Shown here: positions 34,180 to 45,609 of the stretch, one piece after another | How positions within the stretch are numbered: the stretch's first letter is position 1 | Layout of the letters: the number at the start of each line of letters is the position of its first letter | Assembly: GCF_000425385.1 (NCBI RefSeq) | Contig: NZ_AUDI01000009.1 | Coordinates: 62,001-126,000, forward strand | Source of the DNA: Pseudoduganella violaceinigra DSM 15887 | GTDB lineage: Bacteria > Pseudomonadota > Gammaproteobacteria > Burkholderiales > Burkholderiaceae_D | Direction of reading: 5' to 3' | DNA: 64,000 nt | Position numbers and translations under genes: made by a program | Notes under the pieces: model-generated | What the model was told of the DNA's origin: nothing | The model's database searches: none | Seen by the model: the letters and a program-made list of their open reading frames with translations, nothing else

Positions 34180-37100
34180 TCACTGGCCGCGGCGGTACAT
34201 GGTCAGGCGCCGGGCGCCGCGCTGCGGCGCGAAGCCGAGGCCGCCCAGGATGCCGGCCATGACTTTCCACACCGCTTCCGCGCCCCAGGTCTGGTCGGCG
34301 AAGGCAATGCCCGCACGGCTCAGCTTATTCCACAGGGCCTCGTCCTGGTACAGCCTGGCGACGGCGGCGGCCAGGCCGGCCGCATCGTCGGCCACCAGCA
34401 GCTGCTCGCCGGCCACCAGCGACATGCCCTCGGCCGCCACGGCGGTGGCCACCACCGGCAGGCCGGCCGCCATCGCGGTGCCGATCTTGCCCTTGATGCC
34501 GGCGCCGTAGCGCAGCGGCGCCAGCGATACGCGCATCTGGTCCAGCACCGGATCGAGGTCTTCCACGAAGCCGGTGATGAGCACGTCCTCGCCGCCCAGG
34601 GCGTGGATCGACGGCGGCGGATTGCTGCCGATCACGTGCAGGCGCACGCCCGGCAGGAGCGGGCGCAGCAAGGGCATGACGTCGTTGACGAAGAATTGCA
34701 CCGCGTCGACGTTGGGCGCGTGCTGGTAGCCGCCCACGAAGACGATGTCGCGCCGCCCGGCAAAGCCTCGCTGGGTGCCGCGCACATCGACAATCAGCGG
34801 GAACAGGCACAGGTTTTCATCAGGCAGCTGCGGCTTGACCAGTTCCAGTTCGGCGGTGCTGTGGATGATGGTGGCGTCCGCCGCGCGCATGGCGGCGAAT
34901 TCGCGCACCTTCATTTCCGCCGCAGCCTTGCGCTTGGCCTCATCGTTCTGCAATTCCGCTTCGCGCTCCATGCGCAGGAAGTGCAGGTCCATGGTGTGGT
35001 ACAGCACTTTGGCGTTCGGGCAGTATTGCTGCACCGTCTTGGCGTGGCGCTCGGCCACCACCGGGCGCACCAGCATCACCAGATCGTAACGGGCGCCGCA
35101 TTCGCGCAGGTGCTGGTCAACCGAGACGCAGTAAGGCGCATACAGTACTTCCACGCCCATGCGCTGCAGGGCCGGGGTGTATTCCGGCATGTAGAGGAAG
35201 TTGTCCTCGGCGGCGAAGGTGACCTGGAAGCCCATATCGCGCAGCAGCAGGATGGTATTGAAGGCGGTCACCGAACCGGCGTCCTGGTCGGGCGTCGGGG
35301 TGCAGTGGTCCAGCACCAGCACGCGCCAGCGCGCGGCGCGGTCTTTGGCGCGGTCGGCGTCAACGCCGGCGGCCTGGTGGCTGGCCAGGCGCTCCTGCCA
35401 GCGCTCGAACAGCTTCTTGCTGTTGCTGACCTGGTAAGCCTTGGCACCCTGGTTCAGGTCGGTACCCGAGGTCACGCCCTCGTAGTGGATGATGGCCGAC
35501 AGCGGCTGGTAGACGACGCGCTGGCCGCGCGCGCGGATTTTCAGCGCCAGGTCCGAGTCTTCGCAATAGGCCGGCAGATAATGCTCGTCGAAGCCGCCCA
35601 GTTCGCGGTACAGCGCGGCCGGCACCATGATCGAGGCGCCCGAGCAGTAATCCACTTCGCGCGCGTAGTTGAACTGCGGCTGCTGCGGGTCTTGCAGGCG
35701 GCCGAAGTTCCAGGCGCTGCCGTCCTGCCAGAGGATGCCGCCGGCTTCCTGCAGGCGGCCGTCCGGATACACCAGCTTGGAACCGGCCAGGCCGGTGTCC
35801 GGGAAGGCGCTGAAGGTGCGCAGCAGTTCATCGAGCCAGCCCTGGCCCACTTCGGTATCGTTGTTCAAGAAGCACAGGTACTCGCCCTTGGCCGCGGCGG
35901 CGCCGGCGTTGCAGGAGCGGATAAAGCCCTGGTTCTGTTCATTGCGCACCAGGCGGATACCGCCCACCTGCTCCAGCATCGCCAGCGAATTATCGGGCGA
36001 GCAGTCGTCGACCACGATCACTTCGAACGGCATGCCGGGCAGCTGGCGCTGGATCGACGCCAGGCAGCGCAGGGTGTAGCCGATCTGGCCATACACCGGG
36101 ATGATCACCGACACCTGGGGCTGCGGCGCCAGCGGCAGGGCAATGGCGGCGGCGTACTGCGCCATCTCGGCGGCGCCAGGCACCGGGGTCGCGACCAGGG
36201 CGCTGGGCAAAGCCTGCGCCGGAATCGTGCTGGAATGGCTGCCGGTCGCCAGCAGGACGCGCGGCATCACGCGCGCCAGGAGCTGGCGGTGGGCGGCCTT
36301 GGTCTGGTGGCTCAGTGGCAGAGCCTGGTACAGGCGCTTGGCGACGCGCAAGCCGCCCTTGGCGTAGCGCTTGCCCTGGATGCGCGGCATGGAGACCCAG
36401 CGGCGCGCCTCGCGCAGCGGCTTGGTCAAGCGCCAGGAGTTGGTCTGGGTGATGGCCAGCATATCGCTCGAGGCCTGCTGCAATTCGCCTTCCAGGCGCT
36501 GTGCCCATTGCCCGCGCCGCACAGCTTCCGCATCGAGTTCCTGGCAGCGCCGCTCCAGGCGGAAAATGGCGGCATTGCGCAGCTCGATCTCGTGCAGCAG
36601 ACCGGCCGTGGAGTGGGACTGGACGAACTGTTCGATGGCGTGTTCGCGTTCTTCCAGGCGCACCGCCTGCGCTTCCTCGAAGCGCTCGTGCTTGGCCAGC
36701 TCGGCCTGCAAATGCCGTACCAGGGCGTCGCGCTGGGCCACCTCTTTGTCCAGGTCCTGGGCCCATTTGGCGAAACTGACGTAATGCTTGACCAGGTCGA
36801 GCTGGTCCGGCAGCATCAGCGAGGCCGGCAGGCCCGGCAGGCCGGGCTGGGCGCCGCAAATGGCCATGAAGTACACCGGCGCCGTCATCTCGCCCGTCTG
36901 CGGCAGGATGTGATGGCCATCGTCGCGCCAGGCATTGAAGGCCGCCTCGCCGCCCTGCAGCGACTGGATCACCGACCCCATCTGGATACGCTGGCCGTAG
37001 TACTGCACCGCCGGGAAGCGCGCCTTCAGCAGGGTGTCGAACTCGACAAAATCGAGTTCCTTGACGTGGAATTCGTTGTGCTCGCCGCTCTCCTCGGTAT

Positions 37101-37515
37101 ACACCGGACGGTTCGGCGAGGAAATCACGACAAAGCCTTCGGGACGCAGCACGCGGCGGATTTCCGCCAGCATTTCTTCCTGCTCGGCCAGGTGCTCGAT
37201 GGTTTCAAACGACACCACGACATCGAAGGACGCGTCGGCGAACGGCAGCGCAGTGGCGCTGCCTTGCTGATAGCGCAGATTGTCGCGCAGGCGGTAGGTA
37301 TTGGCCGCATGCCGCACCGCTTCGGCGGAAATGTCGACGCCGGTCACCGTGGCAGCGCTCTGCGACAGCATGGCCGAACCATAACCCTCGCCGCAGGCGA
37401 CATCCAGGACAACCTTGCCGGCCACCATCTCAAGAATGGTGGCATAGCGGTGGTAATGCTCAAGGCGGATCTTGCCTTGTTCGGTGGGGATAAAACGCTC
37501 GCCGGTAAATTTCAT
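34180..37515 (-). CDS. Methyltransferase-coiled coil-GT2-GT4 fusion protein
   Basis: 1111 residues from the ATG at 37515, which overlaps the wzt stop (ATGA). Domain order: class I SAM methyltransferase (about 1-190; [22 protein letters not shown]), helical/coiled-coil segment (about 250-345), GT2 transferase (about 465-700; [37 protein letters not shown]), and a C-terminal GT4-like transferase (about 730-1100; [34 protein letters not shown]). Cytoplasmic. Its position directly after the ABC exporter genes recalls chain-terminating WbdD-type proteins, whose methyl caps are recognised by Wzt; here two glycosyltransferases are fused on. Which sugars are used is not known. Confidence 0.85.
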   Translation of the reverse strand: MKFTGERFIPTEQGKIRLEHYHRYATILEMVAGKVVLDVACGEGYGSAMLSQSAATVTGVDISAEAVRHAANTYRLRDNLRYQQGSATALPFADASFDVVVSFETIEHLAEQEEMLAEIRRVLRPEGFVVISSPNRPVYTEESGEHNEFHVKELDFVEFDTLLKARFPAVQYYGQRIQMGSVIQSLQGGEAAFNAWRDDGHHILPQTGEMTAPVYFMAICGAQPGLPGLPASLMLPDQLDLVKHYVSFAKWAQDLDKEVAQRDALVRHLQAELAKHERFEEAQAVRLEEREHAIEQFVQSHSTAGLLHEIELRNAAIFRLERRCQELDAEAVRRGQWAQRLEGELQQASSDMLAITQTNSWRLTKPLREARRWVSMPRIQGKRYAKGGLRVAKRLYQALPLSHQTKAAHRQLLARVMPRVLLATGSHSSTIPAQALPSALVATPVPGAAEMAQYAAAIALPLAPQPQVSVIIPVYGQIGYTLRCLASIQRQLPGMPFEVIVVDDCSPDNSLAMLEQVGGIRLVRNEQNQGFIRSCNAGAAAAKGEYLCFLNNDTEVGQGWLDELLRTFSAFPDTGLAGSKLVYPDGRLQEAGGILWQDGSAWNFGRLQDPQQPQFNYAREVDYCSGASIMVPAALYRELGGFDEHYLPAYCEDSDLALKIRARGQRVVYQPLSAIIHYEGVTSGTDLNQGAKAYQVSNSKKLFERWQERLASHQAAGVDADRAKDRAARWRVLVLDHCTPTPDQDAGSVTAFNTILLLRDMGFQVTFAAEDNFLYMPEYTPALQRMGVEVLYAPYCVSVDQHLRECGARYDLVMLVRPVVAERHAKTVQQYCPNAKVLYHTMDLHFLRMEREAELQNDEAKRKAAAEMKVREFAAMRAADATIIHSTAELELVKPQLPDENLCLFPLIVDVRGTQRGFAGRRDIVFVGGYQHAPNVDAVQFFVNDVMPLLRPLLPGVRLHVIGSNPPPSIHALGGEDVLITGFVEDLDPVLDQMRVSLAPLRYGAGIKGKIGTAMAAGLPVVATAVAAEGMSLVAGEQLLVADDAAGLAAAVARLYQDEALWNKLSRAGIAFADQTWGAEAVWKVMAGILGGLGFAPQRGARRLTMYRRGQ

Positions 37516-38915
37516 AAACTCTGTTCCGTATGCTCGCCCGCTCGGTTCGCAGGCGATGTAACTTGAATATTGATATCGCGCATCGGCAGCCCGACCAGGC
37601 CAAAGCATACCGAGCTGGCATGCACGCGCACGATCAGCGCATCATGCAGCCAATGGTGCTGGACATGGTTTTCCTGGGTGCCTTCGGCAATCGCCGGCGA
37701 GATACTGTAGTCGCCGGTCGGCAGCACCGGCATGCGGAAGCTGAAACGGGCCGCCAGTTGCTGCCCCGGCGCCGCCTCGATCGCATTGAACTTATAGGTC
37801 AGGAAGGTGTTGTCCGAGAAAATCACCTGTCCCAGCCGGTCCTTGAACTGGAAGCCGATGATGGGCTGATACATCGCATGCAGGGTGGCGCAGCGGATTT
37901 CCAGCACCACGTCTTCGCCGCCGACCACCCAGGACAGGGGGGCGCCTTCGGCGTCCAGCAGTCGCACCGAATTGATGATGGCGCCGCCCGCGCCGAAGCC
38001 GCCCTCGCCGTCCGACTTGAACTTGAACACTTCGATATCGTTGCGCAGGGTCGAGCCGTTGATCAGGTCGGCGCGCATATCGCGGTATTCAGCCGGCAAG
38101 GCGCGCACCGCCTCGGCTGCAACCTGGACCTCGGCCACGCCCTGGATGTCCTGGCTCGATTCATACAGCTTGGCCAGGTATTGCTCGATGACGTTTTTCG
38201 GGGTGTCGAGCATGGTCAGGCTGCCGTGCTCGAGCAGCACCGCCTTGTTGCACAGATTGACCACGGCGCCGGTATCGTGGCTGACGAACAGCACGGTGCC
38301 GGTTGCCATGAAGCTGCGCAGGAAACGCATGCATTTTTGCGTGAAGAAGGCGTCGCCGACGGCCAGCGCCTCGTCCACCACCAGGATGTCGGCATCGACG
38401 TGGGCAATGACGGCAAAGGCCAGGCGCACCATCATGCCGCTGGAATAAGTCTTCACCGGCTGGTCGATGAAGTCGCCGATATCGGCGAATTTTTCGATGT
38501 CGGCGAAGCGGGCCGCCGTCTCGGCATGGGTCAGGCCCAGTACGGCGGCGTTCATGTAGACGTTTTCCCGGCCAGTGAATTCCGGGTTGAAACCGGAACC
38601 GAGCTCGAGCAGCGCCGCGATGCGGCCATTGGTGACGATGCTGCCGCTGCTGGGGTTCAGCGTGCCGCAAATCATTTGCAGCAGGGTCGACTTGCCGCTG
38701 CCGTTACGGCCGATGATGCCGACCGTTTCGCCCTTCCTGACTTCAAAGGAAACATTGTGCACCGCCTGGAACTCGCGGAAATACTGCTTGGCCGGCGCGC
38801 CCGCCAGCCTTTGCAGGCGCGGCAGGATGGACTGCTTCAGGCGGTCATGCGGCTGGTCGTAAATCTGGTAGCACTTGCTGAGGTTTTCGATCTTGATCGC
38901 GATTTCAGATGACAT
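37512..38915 (-). CDS. wzt: O-polysaccharide ABC exporter ATPase with C-terminal glycan-binding domain
   Basis: 467 residues. Residues 1-260 form the ATPase: Walker [10 protein letters not shown], signature YSSGM, Walker B ILVVDEAL, and H-loop VSHD. Residues ~300-467 form a beta-sandwich of the Wzt C-terminal type, which in E. coli O9a and related systems binds the methyl- or other-capped nonreducing end of the O-chain and licenses export. The presence of this domain suggests that the O-chain carries a terminal modification; the fused methyltransferase gene is directly downstream. The ATG at 38915 overlaps wzm by 11 bp. Confidence 0.92.
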   Translation of the reverse strand: MSSEIAIKIENLSKCYQIYDQPHDRLKQSILPRLQRLAGAPAKQYFREFQAVHNVSFEVRKGETVGIIGRNGSGKSTLLQMICGTLNPSSGSIVTNGRIAALLELGSGFNPEFTGRENVYMNAAVLGLTHAETAARFADIEKFADIGDFIDQPVKTYSSGMMVRLAFAVIAHVDADILVVDEALAVGDAFFTQKCMRFLRSFMATGTVLFVSHDTGAVVNLCNKAVLLEHGSLTMLDTPKNVIEQYLAKLYESSQDIQGVAEVQVAAEAVRALPAEYRDMRADLINGSTLRNDIEVFKFKSDGEGGFGAGGAIINSVRLLDAEGAPLSWVVGGEDVVLEIRCATLHAMYQPIIGFQFKDRLGQVIFSDNTFLTYKFNAIEAAPGQQLAARFSFRMPVLPTGDYSISPAIAEGTQENHVQHHWLHDALIVRVHASSVCFGLVGLPMRDINIQVTSPANRAGEHTEQSL

Positions 38916-39723
38916 CGGCGAATCCTTTCCGTGTTTTCTGGAACCAGGCGAACCCCAGCCAGGCAATCAGTGCCGAACCGCACAGGTAAGCGGCGAAGAA
39001 GGTCAGGTCCGGTATGCGGCCCCAGAACAGCACATCGCGCGCCTGGCCGATCACCGGCGCCAGCGGGTTGAGCGCCAGCAAATGCTGGTATTTCGGCGGC
39101 AGCGTATCGGCCGAGTAAAAGATCGGCGACAGGAACATCAGGGTGGTGGTCAGGATGCCGATGAACTGGGTGGCGTCGCGCAGGTAGACGCCGAGCGAGG
39201 CCAGGGCCCAGCTCAGGCCGAGGATGAAGAACGGCAGCGGCAGCACCACCAGCGGCAGCAGCAGCACCGTCGCATGCGGGATGCCGAACAACAGCACGTA
39301 GGCCAGCAGCCAGACCAGCAAGCTGATGCAGGCGTGGAAGAGTGCCGAACCGAGCGCCACCCAGGGCAGGATTTCCAGCGGGAACACCACCTTCTTGACG
39401 TAGTTGGCGTTGCTCAGGATCAGGGTCGGGGCCCGGTTCACGCATTCGGCAAACAGGTTGAAGATGATCAGGCCGGCGAACAGCACCAGCGCGAATTCCG
39501 TCTTGGAATCGCTGCCGCCGCTCCAGCGCGACTTGAAGATCACGCTGAAGACGAAGGTGTACACCGTCAGCATGAACAGCGGATGGAAGAAGGACCACAG
39601 GATGCCGAACACGGAACCGCGGTAGCGCCCGATCACTTCGCGCTCGACCAGGGCCTTGATCAGGCCGCGGTTGCGCCAGGAGGTGGCGAGCAATTCGCGG
39701 GGGGCGATGGAAAATTGCTGCAT
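38905..39723 (-). CDS. wzm: O-polysaccharide ABC exporter permease
   Basis: 272 residues, ABC-2 type permease with six helices: an N-terminal cytoplasmic segment (LIKALVEREVIGRYRGSVFG), then membrane spans and NANYVKKVVFPLEILP, a typical Wzm motif. With Wzt it moves undecaprenyl-diphosphate-linked polysaccharide to the periplasmic face. The start shares four bases with the rmlC stop (ATGA). Confidence 0.92.
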   Translation of the reverse strand: MQQFSIAPRELLATSWRNRGLIKALVEREVIGRYRGSVFGILWSFFHPLFMLTVYTFVFSVIFKSRWSGGSDSKTEFALVLFAGLIIFNLFAECVNRAPTLILSNANYVKKVVFPLEILPWVALGSALFHACISLLVWLLAYVLLFGIPHATVLLLPLVVLPLPFFILGLSWALASLGVYLRDATQFIGILTTTLMFLSPIFYSADTLPPKYQHLLALNPLAPVIGQARDVLFWGRIPDLTFFAAYLCGSALIAWLGFAWFQKTRKGFADVI

Positions 39724-40268
39724 CAGGCAAATACCTCCGCGTTGCGCAGCAGCACGCCCTGGGCGTCCTTGGCCGACAGCGCCGGGCTGCCGTCGAAGTG
39801 CCAGTCGATCGCCAGCGCCGGATCGTTCCAGGCGATGCTGCGCTCGTGCTGCGGGGCGTAGTAATCGGTGGTCTTGTACAGGAACTCGGCGCTGTCGCTG
39901 AGCACGACAAACCCGTGGGCGAAGCCTTCCGGCACCCACAGCTGGCGCTTGTTGTCGGCGCTCAGGATTTCCCCGACCCATTGGCCGAAGGTCGGCGAGC
40001 TCTTGCGCAGGTCGACGGCGACGTCGAACACGGCGCCCGCCACCACCCGCACCAGCTTGCCCTGCGGCTGCTGGATCTGGTAGTGCAGGCCGCGCAGCAC
40101 GCCCTTGGCCGAGCGCGAATGGTTATCCTGGACAAAGTTGACGCGGCGCCCGACCGCCTCATCGAAGCGGGCCTGGTGGAAGCTTTCATAGAAAAAACCG
40201 CGCTCGTCGCCGAACACCTTGGGTTCGAGCAGGACGACGTCGGGGATGCTCAAGCGGGTGGCGTTCAT
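39723..40268 (-). CDS. rmlC: dTDP-4-dehydrorhamnose 3,5-epimerase
   Basis: 181 residues, cupin fold: GFFYESFHQARF, FVQDNHSRSAKGVLRGLHYQ with the catalytic His, WVPEGFAHGFVVLSD and YKTTDYY. Third step of dTDP-L-rhamnose synthesis. The ATG shares one base with the rmlA stop (TGATG). Gene order here is rmlB-D-A-C. Confidence 0.95.
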   Translation of the reverse strand: MNATRLSIPDVVLLEPKVFGDERGFFYESFHQARFDEAVGRRVNFVQDNHSRSAKGVLRGLHYQIQQPQGKLVRVVAGAVFDVAVDLRKSSPTFGQWVGEILSADNKRQLWVPEGFAHGFVVLSDSAEFLYKTTDYYAPQHERSIAWNDPALAIDWHFDGSPALSAKDAQGVLLRNAEVFA

Positions 40269-41149
40269 CAGTACACCGTCTCTTTCAGTAAGCGCAGCAG
40301 GTATTGGCCGTAGCCGTTCTTGGCCAGCGGGCGCGCCAGCTGTTCCAGCTGCGCGGCATCGATCCAGCGCTGGCGGAAGGCGATTTCCTCGGGACAGGCC
40401 ACCTTCAGGCCCTGGCGGTTTTCCAGGGTGGCGATGAACTGGCTGGCTTCCAGCAGCGATTCGTGGGTGCCGGTGTCCAGCCAGGCGTAGCCGCGCCCCA
40501 TGATTTCCACATTCAGCTTGCCCTGCTCCAGGTACAGGCGGTTCAGGTCGGTGATTTCCAGCTCGCCGCGCGCCGACGGTTTCAGGCGCTGGGCCAGCTC
40601 GACCACCTGCTGGTCGTAGAAGTACAGGCCGGTGACCGCGTAATGGGACTTCGGCTGGGCCGGTTTTTCCTCGAGCGAGAGCACGCGCCGCTGGGCGTCG
40701 AATTCGGCCACGCCATAGCGTTCCGGGTCGTGCACATGGTAGGCGAACACGCTGGCGCCGTCGCTGCGCGCCATGGCATTGGCCAGCAGGTCGTGGAAGT
40801 CGTGGCCGTAGAAGATGTTATCGCCGAGCACCAGGGCCGACAGGTCGTCGCCGATGAAGCGCTCGCCGATCAGGAAGGCCTGGGCCAGGCCGTCGGGCGA
40901 ATCCTGGACCGCGTATTCCAGGTTCAAGCCCCACTGCGCGCCGCTGCCCAGCAGCTGCTGGAAGCGCGGCGTGTCTTGCGGCGTCGAGATGATCAGGATC
41001 TCGCGGATGCCGGCCAGCATCAGGGTGCTGAGCGGATAGTAGATCATCGGCTTGTCGAACACCGGCAGCAGCTGCTTGCTGATGGCCAGGGTGGCGGGAT
41101 GGAGCCGCGTGCCGGAGCCTCCGGCCAGAATAATGCCTTTGCGTTTCAT
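40268..41149 (-). CDS. rmlA: Glucose 1-phosphate thymidylyltransferase
   Basis: 293 residues from the ATG at 41149 ([18 protein letters not shown]), preceded by GGAA six bases upstream; an ATG four codons earlier (41161) is also possible and abuts the rmlD stop. Motifs: [31 protein letters not shown] and LGDNIFYG. First step of the dTDP-rhamnose route; it also feeds dTDP-4-keto-6-deoxyglucose to WecE. Confidence 0.95.
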   Translation of the reverse strand: MKRKGIILAGGSGTRLHPATLAISKQLLPVFDKPMIYYPLSTLMLAGIREILIISTPQDTPRFQQLLGSGAQWGLNLEYAVQDSPDGLAQAFLIGERFIGDDLSALVLGDNIFYGHDFHDLLANAMARSDGASVFAYHVHDPERYGVAEFDAQRRVLSLEEKPAQPKSHYAVTGLYFYDQQVVELAQRLKPSARGELEITDLNRLYLEQGKLNVEIMGRGYAWLDTGTHESLLEASQFIATLENRQGLKVACPEEIAFRQRWIDAAQLEQLARPLAKNGYGQYLLRLLKETVY

Positions 41150-41161
41150 GCGGGATTCCAT

Positions 41162-42040
41162 TCAGGACAATTGATCGATCAGGCGGTCGACGTGGATTTT
41201 CCAGTCCGGCAGCTGCAGCCCGAGGGCGGCGGCCAGCTTGCTGGTGTCGAGGCGGGAATTCTTCGGCCGTTTGGCCGGCAGCGGGTAGGCTTCGGTGGCG
41301 ATCGGGCAAATCCGCGCCGGGTCGACCTGGAAGGCCGCGCCGCGCGCCTGGGCGCGTGCGATGGCGTAGCTGGCCAGGCCGTGCCAGCTGGTGGCGCCGG
41401 CAGCGGTCAGGTGGTAGATGCCGTCGGCCAGGGCGCCGCGGCGGTAGGCGGCCAGGGCCAGGGCGCTGACATCGGCGATCAGCTCGGCCGAGGTGGGAGC
41501 ACCGAACTGGTCGGCGACCACGTTCAGGCTGTCGCGCTCGCCGGCCAGGCGCAGCATGGTCTTGATGAAGTTGCCGCCATGGGCCGAGAACACCCAGCTG
41601 GTGCGGAACACCAGGGCCTTGCAGCCGCTGGCGGCGATGGCTTCTTCGCCGGCGCGCTTGCTGCGGCCGTAGGCGCTTTGCGGCGCGGTGGCGTCGCCCT
41701 CCACATAGGGCGCGTCCTTGGTCCCGTCGAAGACATAATCGGTGGAATAATGCAGCAGCAGGGCGCCGCTGGCGCGCGCGTACTCGGCCATCGCGCCGAC
41801 GGCGCTGGCATTCACGGCCTGCGCGCCGGCTTCGTCGGCTTCGGCCCGGTCCACCGCCGTGTAGGCGGAGGCGTTGACCACCACGTCGGCCGCGTGCTGC
41901 GCCAGCGCGGCACGGACGGCGGCCAGGTCGCCCAGGTCGAGCTCGGCGCGCCCCAGGGCCACCAGCTCGCCCAGCGGCAGCAGGGTGCGCTGCAGCTCCT
42001 GCCCGACCTGGCCGTTTTTACCGATCAGCAGGATTTTCAT
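41162..42040 (-). CDS. rmlD: dTDP-4-dehydrorhamnose reductase
   Basis: 292 residues, SDR with KNGQVGQEL cofactor motif, [20 protein letters not shown], and catalytic YGRSKRAGE. Final step to dTDP-L-rhamnose, using NAD(P)H. ATG overlaps the rmlB stop by four bases (ATGA). Confidence 0.95.
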   Translation of the reverse strand: MKILLIGKNGQVGQELQRTLLPLGELVALGRAELDLGDLAAVRAALAQHAADVVVNASAYTAVDRAEADEAGAQAVNASAVGAMAEYARASGALLLHYSTDYVFDGTKDAPYVEGDATAPQSAYGRSKRAGEEAIAASGCKALVFRTSWVFSAHGGNFIKTMLRLAGERDSLNVVADQFGAPTSAELIADVSALALAAYRRGALADGIYHLTAAGATSWHGLASYAIARAQARGAAFQVDPARICPIATEAYPLPAKRPKNSRLDTSKLAAALGLQLPDWKIHVDRLIDQLS

Positions 42041-43095
42041 GCGTACTGCTGCTCCACCCAGTTGCGGTAATTGCCGCTGGTGACGTTCTGCACCCAGCCC
42101 TGGTGGTCCAGGTACCACTGCACGGTCTTGCGGATGCCGGTTTCGAACGTCTCGGCCGGCTTCCAGCCCAGTTCGCGCTCGAGCTTGCCGGCGTCGATGG
42201 CGTAGCGCTTGTCGTGGCCGGGACGGTCCTTGACGAAGGTGATCTGGGTCCGGTACGACTGGGCGTCGGCGCGCGGCTGCAGCTCGTCGAGGATGGCGCA
42301 CAGGGTGTGCACCACGTCCAGGTTGGCCTTTTCATTCCAGCCGCCCACGTTATACGTTTCGCCCAGCCGGCCGGCGTCGAGCACGCGGCGGATGGCGCTG
42401 CAGTGGTCCTTGACGTACAGCCAGTCGCGGATCTGCTGGCCGTCGCCGTAGATCGGCAGGGCCTTGCCCGCCAGGGCATTGTGGATGACCAGCGGGATCA
42501 GCTTTTCCGGGAAATGGTAAGGGCCGTAATTGTTCGAGCAATTGGTGGTCAGCACCGGCAGGCCGTAGGTGTGGTGGTAGGCGCGCACCAGGTGGTCGCT
42601 GGCGGCCTTGCTGGCCGAATACGGGCTGTTCGGTTCGTAGCGGTGCTGCTCGGTGAAGGCCGGCGCCTCCGCGTCCAGCGAACCGTAGACTTCGTCGGTC
42701 GACACGTGCAGCAGGCGGAACGCGGCCTGCGCCGCCGCGTCCAGGCCGTTCCAGTAGGCGCGCACCGCTTCCAGCAGATTGAAGGTGCCGACGATATTGG
42801 TCTGGATGAAGGCGGCCGGGCCGTGGATCGAACGGTCGACATGGCTCTCGGCGGCGAAATTGAGCACCGCGCGCGGCTGGTGCTCAGCCAGCAGGGACGC
42901 CACCAGGGCGCCGTCGGCGATATCGCCGTGCACGAACACATGGCGCGCGTCGCCGTCCAGGCTGCGCAGGGTGTCCAGGTTGCCCGCGTAGGTCAGGCTG
43001 TCGAGATTGACGATTTTCTCATCGGACTGGGCCAGCCAGTCCAGCACGAAATTGCCGCCGATAAAACCCGCGCCGCCGGTTACCAGAATAGTCAT
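42037..43095 (-). CDS. rmlB: dTDP-glucose 4,6-dehydratase
   Basis: 352 residues, extended [15 protein letters not shown] cofactor motif, [26 protein letters not shown] with catalytic Tyr/Lys and [18 protein letters not shown]. It makes dTDP-4-keto-6-deoxyglucose, the branch point for RmlC/D and for WecE. Starts 4 bp after the GT2 gene. Confidence 0.96.
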   Translation of the reverse strand: MTILVTGGAGFIGGNFVLDWLAQSDEKIVNLDSLTYAGNLDTLRSLDGDARHVFVHGDIADGALVASLLAEHQPRAVLNFAAESHVDRSIHGPAAFIQTNIVGTFNLLEAVRAYWNGLDAAAQAAFRLLHVSTDEVYGSLDAEAPAFTEQHRYEPNSPYSASKAASDHLVRAYHHTYGLPVLTTNCSNNYGPYHFPEKLIPLVIHNALAGKALPIYGDGQQIRDWLYVKDHCSAIRRVLDAGRLGETYNVGGWNEKANLDVVHTLCAILDELQPRADAQSYRTQITFVKDRPGHDKRYAIDAGKLERELGWKPAETFETGIRKTVQWYLDHQGWVQNVTSGNYRNWVEQQYA

Positions 43096-43099
43096 AGTG

Positions 43100-44038
43100 T
43101 CAGATCTTCTTAAAAATGGCCGCCGCCACCAGGCCCAGGTTGCCCAGCAGGGTTTGGCGGTAAATGCCGGATTTCTTCAGGCCGATCAGGCGCGGCAGCA
43201 GCGAGCGCTTGCGGGCCCGTTCCAGCAGCTCCAGGGTGCGCCGGCTGTCCGGCGTCAGGTGCGGGTGAAGGCGCTTGAGCGCCACCAGGTGGCGGTCGTT
43301 CCAGGCGCGGAACTGGCCTTCCCACAGCATGCGGATGCGCACCCGGCGCGCCGCCCAGTCCGAGTTCATGCCCACCACGTTGCCGCCGTGCTGGCGGTAG
43401 CGCAGCGAAGGATAGTGGTCGTACTTGACCTGGCCGCCGCAGCCGGTCACCACCATATAGGCCCAGCTGTCATGCGAGACCACCTTGACGTTTTCGCCCG
43501 CCTCGCGCAACAGCTGGCGCGCCGCTTCATTGAACACCATGGTGTTGCCGCCGCCGATATTCTGCATCAGGGCATTGGCGAAGCTGGGCGGCTTGGCAAA
43601 CAGCGGCGACAGGCCGATGTCGCGGTTTTCGGCATCCACCAGGCGGGTGCGCGAGCAGTACAGGGCCGGCACCCCTTGCGGGATGCTGCGCAGCCAGTCC
43701 ATGGCCCGCTCCAGCTTGTCGTCTTCCCAGATATCGTCCTGGTCCGAATAGGCGTAGAAGTCGGCCTGGATATCGGCCTTGCAGGTCAGGGACAGGAAGT
43801 TGGAGACAAAGCCTTCGGCCGGGCCGTTATGCACGGAAATACGGTGCGCGCCCCACTTGGCGCGATAGCGCTCGAGAATCGCGTGCGTGTCATCCTCCGA
43901 ACCATCGTCGGATGCCCATATTTCCCAATTCGTATAGGTCTGCCGCTCGATCGAATCGAGCTGTTCCGCCAAATAGTGCTGACCGTGGTAAGTACAGAGC
44001 AGAATCGCCACTTTTGGCAAAGCATCGTTCACTTGCAT
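43100..44038 (-). CDS. GT2 glycosyltransferase (rhamnosyltransferase-like)
   Basis: 312 residues from the ATG at 44038. GT-A fold: [46 protein letters not shown] (DxD) and a HDSWAYMVV segment. No membrane helix. This subgroup often includes rhamnosyltransferases of O-antigen clusters, and the rml genes follow at once, so L-rhamnose transfer is a reasonable guess. It is the first gene of the 18-kb minus-strand series; the promoter must lie in 44039-44251. Confidence 0.85.
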   Translation of the reverse strand: MQVNDALPKVAILLCTYHGQHYLAEQLDSIERQTYTNWEIWASDDGSEDDTHAILERYRAKWGAHRISVHNGPAEGFVSNFLSLTCKADIQADFYAYSDQDDIWEDDKLERAMDWLRSIPQGVPALYCSRTRLVDAENRDIGLSPLFAKPPSFANALMQNIGGGNTMVFNEAARQLLREAGENVKVVSHDSWAYMVVTGCGGQVKYDHYPSLRYRQHGGNVVGMNSDWAARRVRIRMLWEGQFRAWNDRHLVALKRLHPHLTPDSRRTLELLERARKRSLLPRLIGLKKSGIYRQTLLGNLGLVAAAIFKKI

Positions 44039-44251
44039 ATTCAAAACGCCTTATCGTTTGGTGCAGTCATGCCGACCAAACCTGTTACTTTTGCCAAATA
44101 AATAATTATGGTTAACGCCAAATGGCCCTCGCGGGCCTTTTGTCACCATCACCGGTCGCAGGTGCGCCAGCCTTCCGGCCAGGCGCGGACATTCTGCCCG
44201 CATACACAAAAATTGGCCAACATTCTAACATCTCGTCACAACCTTATCCAT
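44039..44251. other. Leader/promoter region of the O-polysaccharide operon
   Basis: 213 bases without a gene, noticeably AT-rich in 44085-44115. A 5-bp GC hairpin (GGCCC/GGGCC, 44124-44137) is followed on the plus strand by four T; no plus-strand gene precedes it. On the minus strand TTGGCC and CAGAAT (18 apart, near 44185-44215) are a weak promoter candidate. No JUMPstart/ops-like element was recognised. Confidence 0.4.
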
Positions 44252-45259
44252 TTAGGCGTAACCCTCGGGATTCTGCCTTTGCCAATTCCAATGGTCGCGG
44301 CACATGGCGGCAAGATCGCGCTGCGCCTTCCATCCCAGTTGCTGCTCGGCCTGCGCCGGATCGGCGTAGCAGGCGGCCACGTCGCCGGCGCGGCGCGGCG
44401 ACAGGCGGTAGGGAATACGGATCCCGCTGGCGCGTTCAAACGCCTGGACCACGTCCAGCACGCTGTAACCGATGCCGGTGCCCAGGTTGATGGCGCTGCA
44501 CTGGGGCGTGCCGAGCCGCTCCAGCGCCTTCAGGTGGCCCAGCGCCAGGTCCACCACATGGATGTAGTCGCGCACCCCGGTGCCGTCCGGGGTCGGGTAG
44601 TCGCTGCCCCAGATATGCAGGAACTCGCGCCGCTGCACGGCAACCTGGGCCACAAAAGGCATCAGGTTATTCGGGATGCCCAGCGGGTTTTCGCCGATCA
44701 GGCCGCTCTCATGCGCGCCCACCGGATTGAAGTAGCGCAGGATGGCGATGCCCCAGGCCGGATCGGCACGGTAGAGGTCGCGCAGCATCTCTTCAATGAT
44801 GAGCTTGCTGCGCCCATACGGGTTGGTCGCCGACAGGGGATGGTCCTCGCGCAAGGGCAGGCGCTGCGGCTCGCCGTAGACCGTCGCCGAGGAACTGAAC
44901 ACCAGCGTGCGCACGCCGCAAGCCTGCATCGCCGCCAGCAGGCGCAGGGTGCCGACCACATTATTGTCGTAATAGGCCAGCGGCTGTTCGACCGATTCGC
45001 CGACCGCTTTCAAGCCGGCAAAGTGGATCACGGCTGCGCAGCGGTACTGGCGCAGCACGCTTTCGATGGCGGCCTGGTCGCGGATGTCGCCTTCGACCAG
45101 CACGGCAGAGCGCCCGGCAATCTGCGCCACGCGCGCCAGGGCCGCCGGCTGGCTGTTGCTGAAATTGTCGAACACCACAACGTCATGCCCGGCCGCCAGT
45201 AATTCGACGCAAGTGTGCGATCCAATATAGCCGGCGCCGCCTGTTACGAGAATCTTCAT
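44252..45259 (-). CDS. galE: UDP-glucose 4-epimerase
   Basis: 335 residues from the ATG at 45259 ([16 protein letters not shown]) with AAGG upstream; the long upstream extension of the frame is not coding. Motifs: VVFDNFSNS, FAGLKAVGESVEQPLAYYDNN split blocks, SSSATVYG and YGRSKLIIEE. It interconverts UDP-glucose and UDP-galactose, supplying galactose for surface glycans. 213 bp separate it from the downstream operon, so it may have its own promoter. Confidence 0.95.
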   Translation of the reverse strand: MKILVTGGAGYIGSHTCVELLAAGHDVVVFDNFSNSQPAALARVAQIAGRSAVLVEGDIRDQAAIESVLRQYRCAAVIHFAGLKAVGESVEQPLAYYDNNVVGTLRLLAAMQACGVRTLVFSSSATVYGEPQRLPLREDHPLSATNPYGRSKLIIEEMLRDLYRADPAWGIAILRYFNPVGAHESGLIGENPLGIPNNLMPFVAQVAVQRREFLHIWGSDYPTPDGTGVRDYIHVVDLALGHLKALERLGTPQCSAINLGTGIGYSVLDVVQAFERASGIRIPYRLSPRRAGDVAACYADPAQAEQQLGWKAQRDLAAMCRDHWNWQRQNPEGYA

Positions 45260-45609
45260 GCGCATCCTTTTCTGAATAACAGTCCGGTCGTGATTGCGCC
45301 TGGCTCCCGGCGCACGCCGCGCGATTACATCGCACCACCCGGGTCTAAGATGCCAGATTATTATTCTTGCCGGCGCGGCAATATGAATTGGGCGTTGATC
45401 CGGCAAAGCAAGAGATGATAACTCAGCGCGGCAGCGATGCCGCGCCGCGCTGTCCAGCAAGGGCGGCGGCGGTGGGCCAGCGGTTCAGGGAAGGATGGGG
45501 GCCGGGCGGCCCCGGGGGCGGCGGGAAGGCGGTCGGGCTGTTCACGGGGCATCTCCGCTAAAAAGATGCCATTTTAACCATATTTCAGGCGTTTAGCACC
45601 GCCGTGCTG
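45260..45609. other. Gene-free interval right of galE
   Basis: 350 bases. Only short, unconvincing frames are seen. A 7-bp inverted repeat GGCATCT/AGATGCC (45548-45570, 9-base loop) is followed by ATTTTAA on the plus strand. A G-rich stretch lies at 45494-45530. The galE promoter is expected near 45270-45320 but none stands out. Confidence 0.45.

Noticed and set aside
34069..37566. A 1165-codon open frame on the plus strand opposite the fusion gene
   Set aside because: It is the antisense of a well-supported multi-domain protein; its translation is rich in His, Gln, Arg and Ala with no known motif, as expected from a GC-rich shadow frame.
44039..44251. JUMPstart/ops element for RfaH-type antitermination
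   Set aside because: No GGCGGTAG-type motif was found in the leader; occurrences elsewhere are inside coding sequence.
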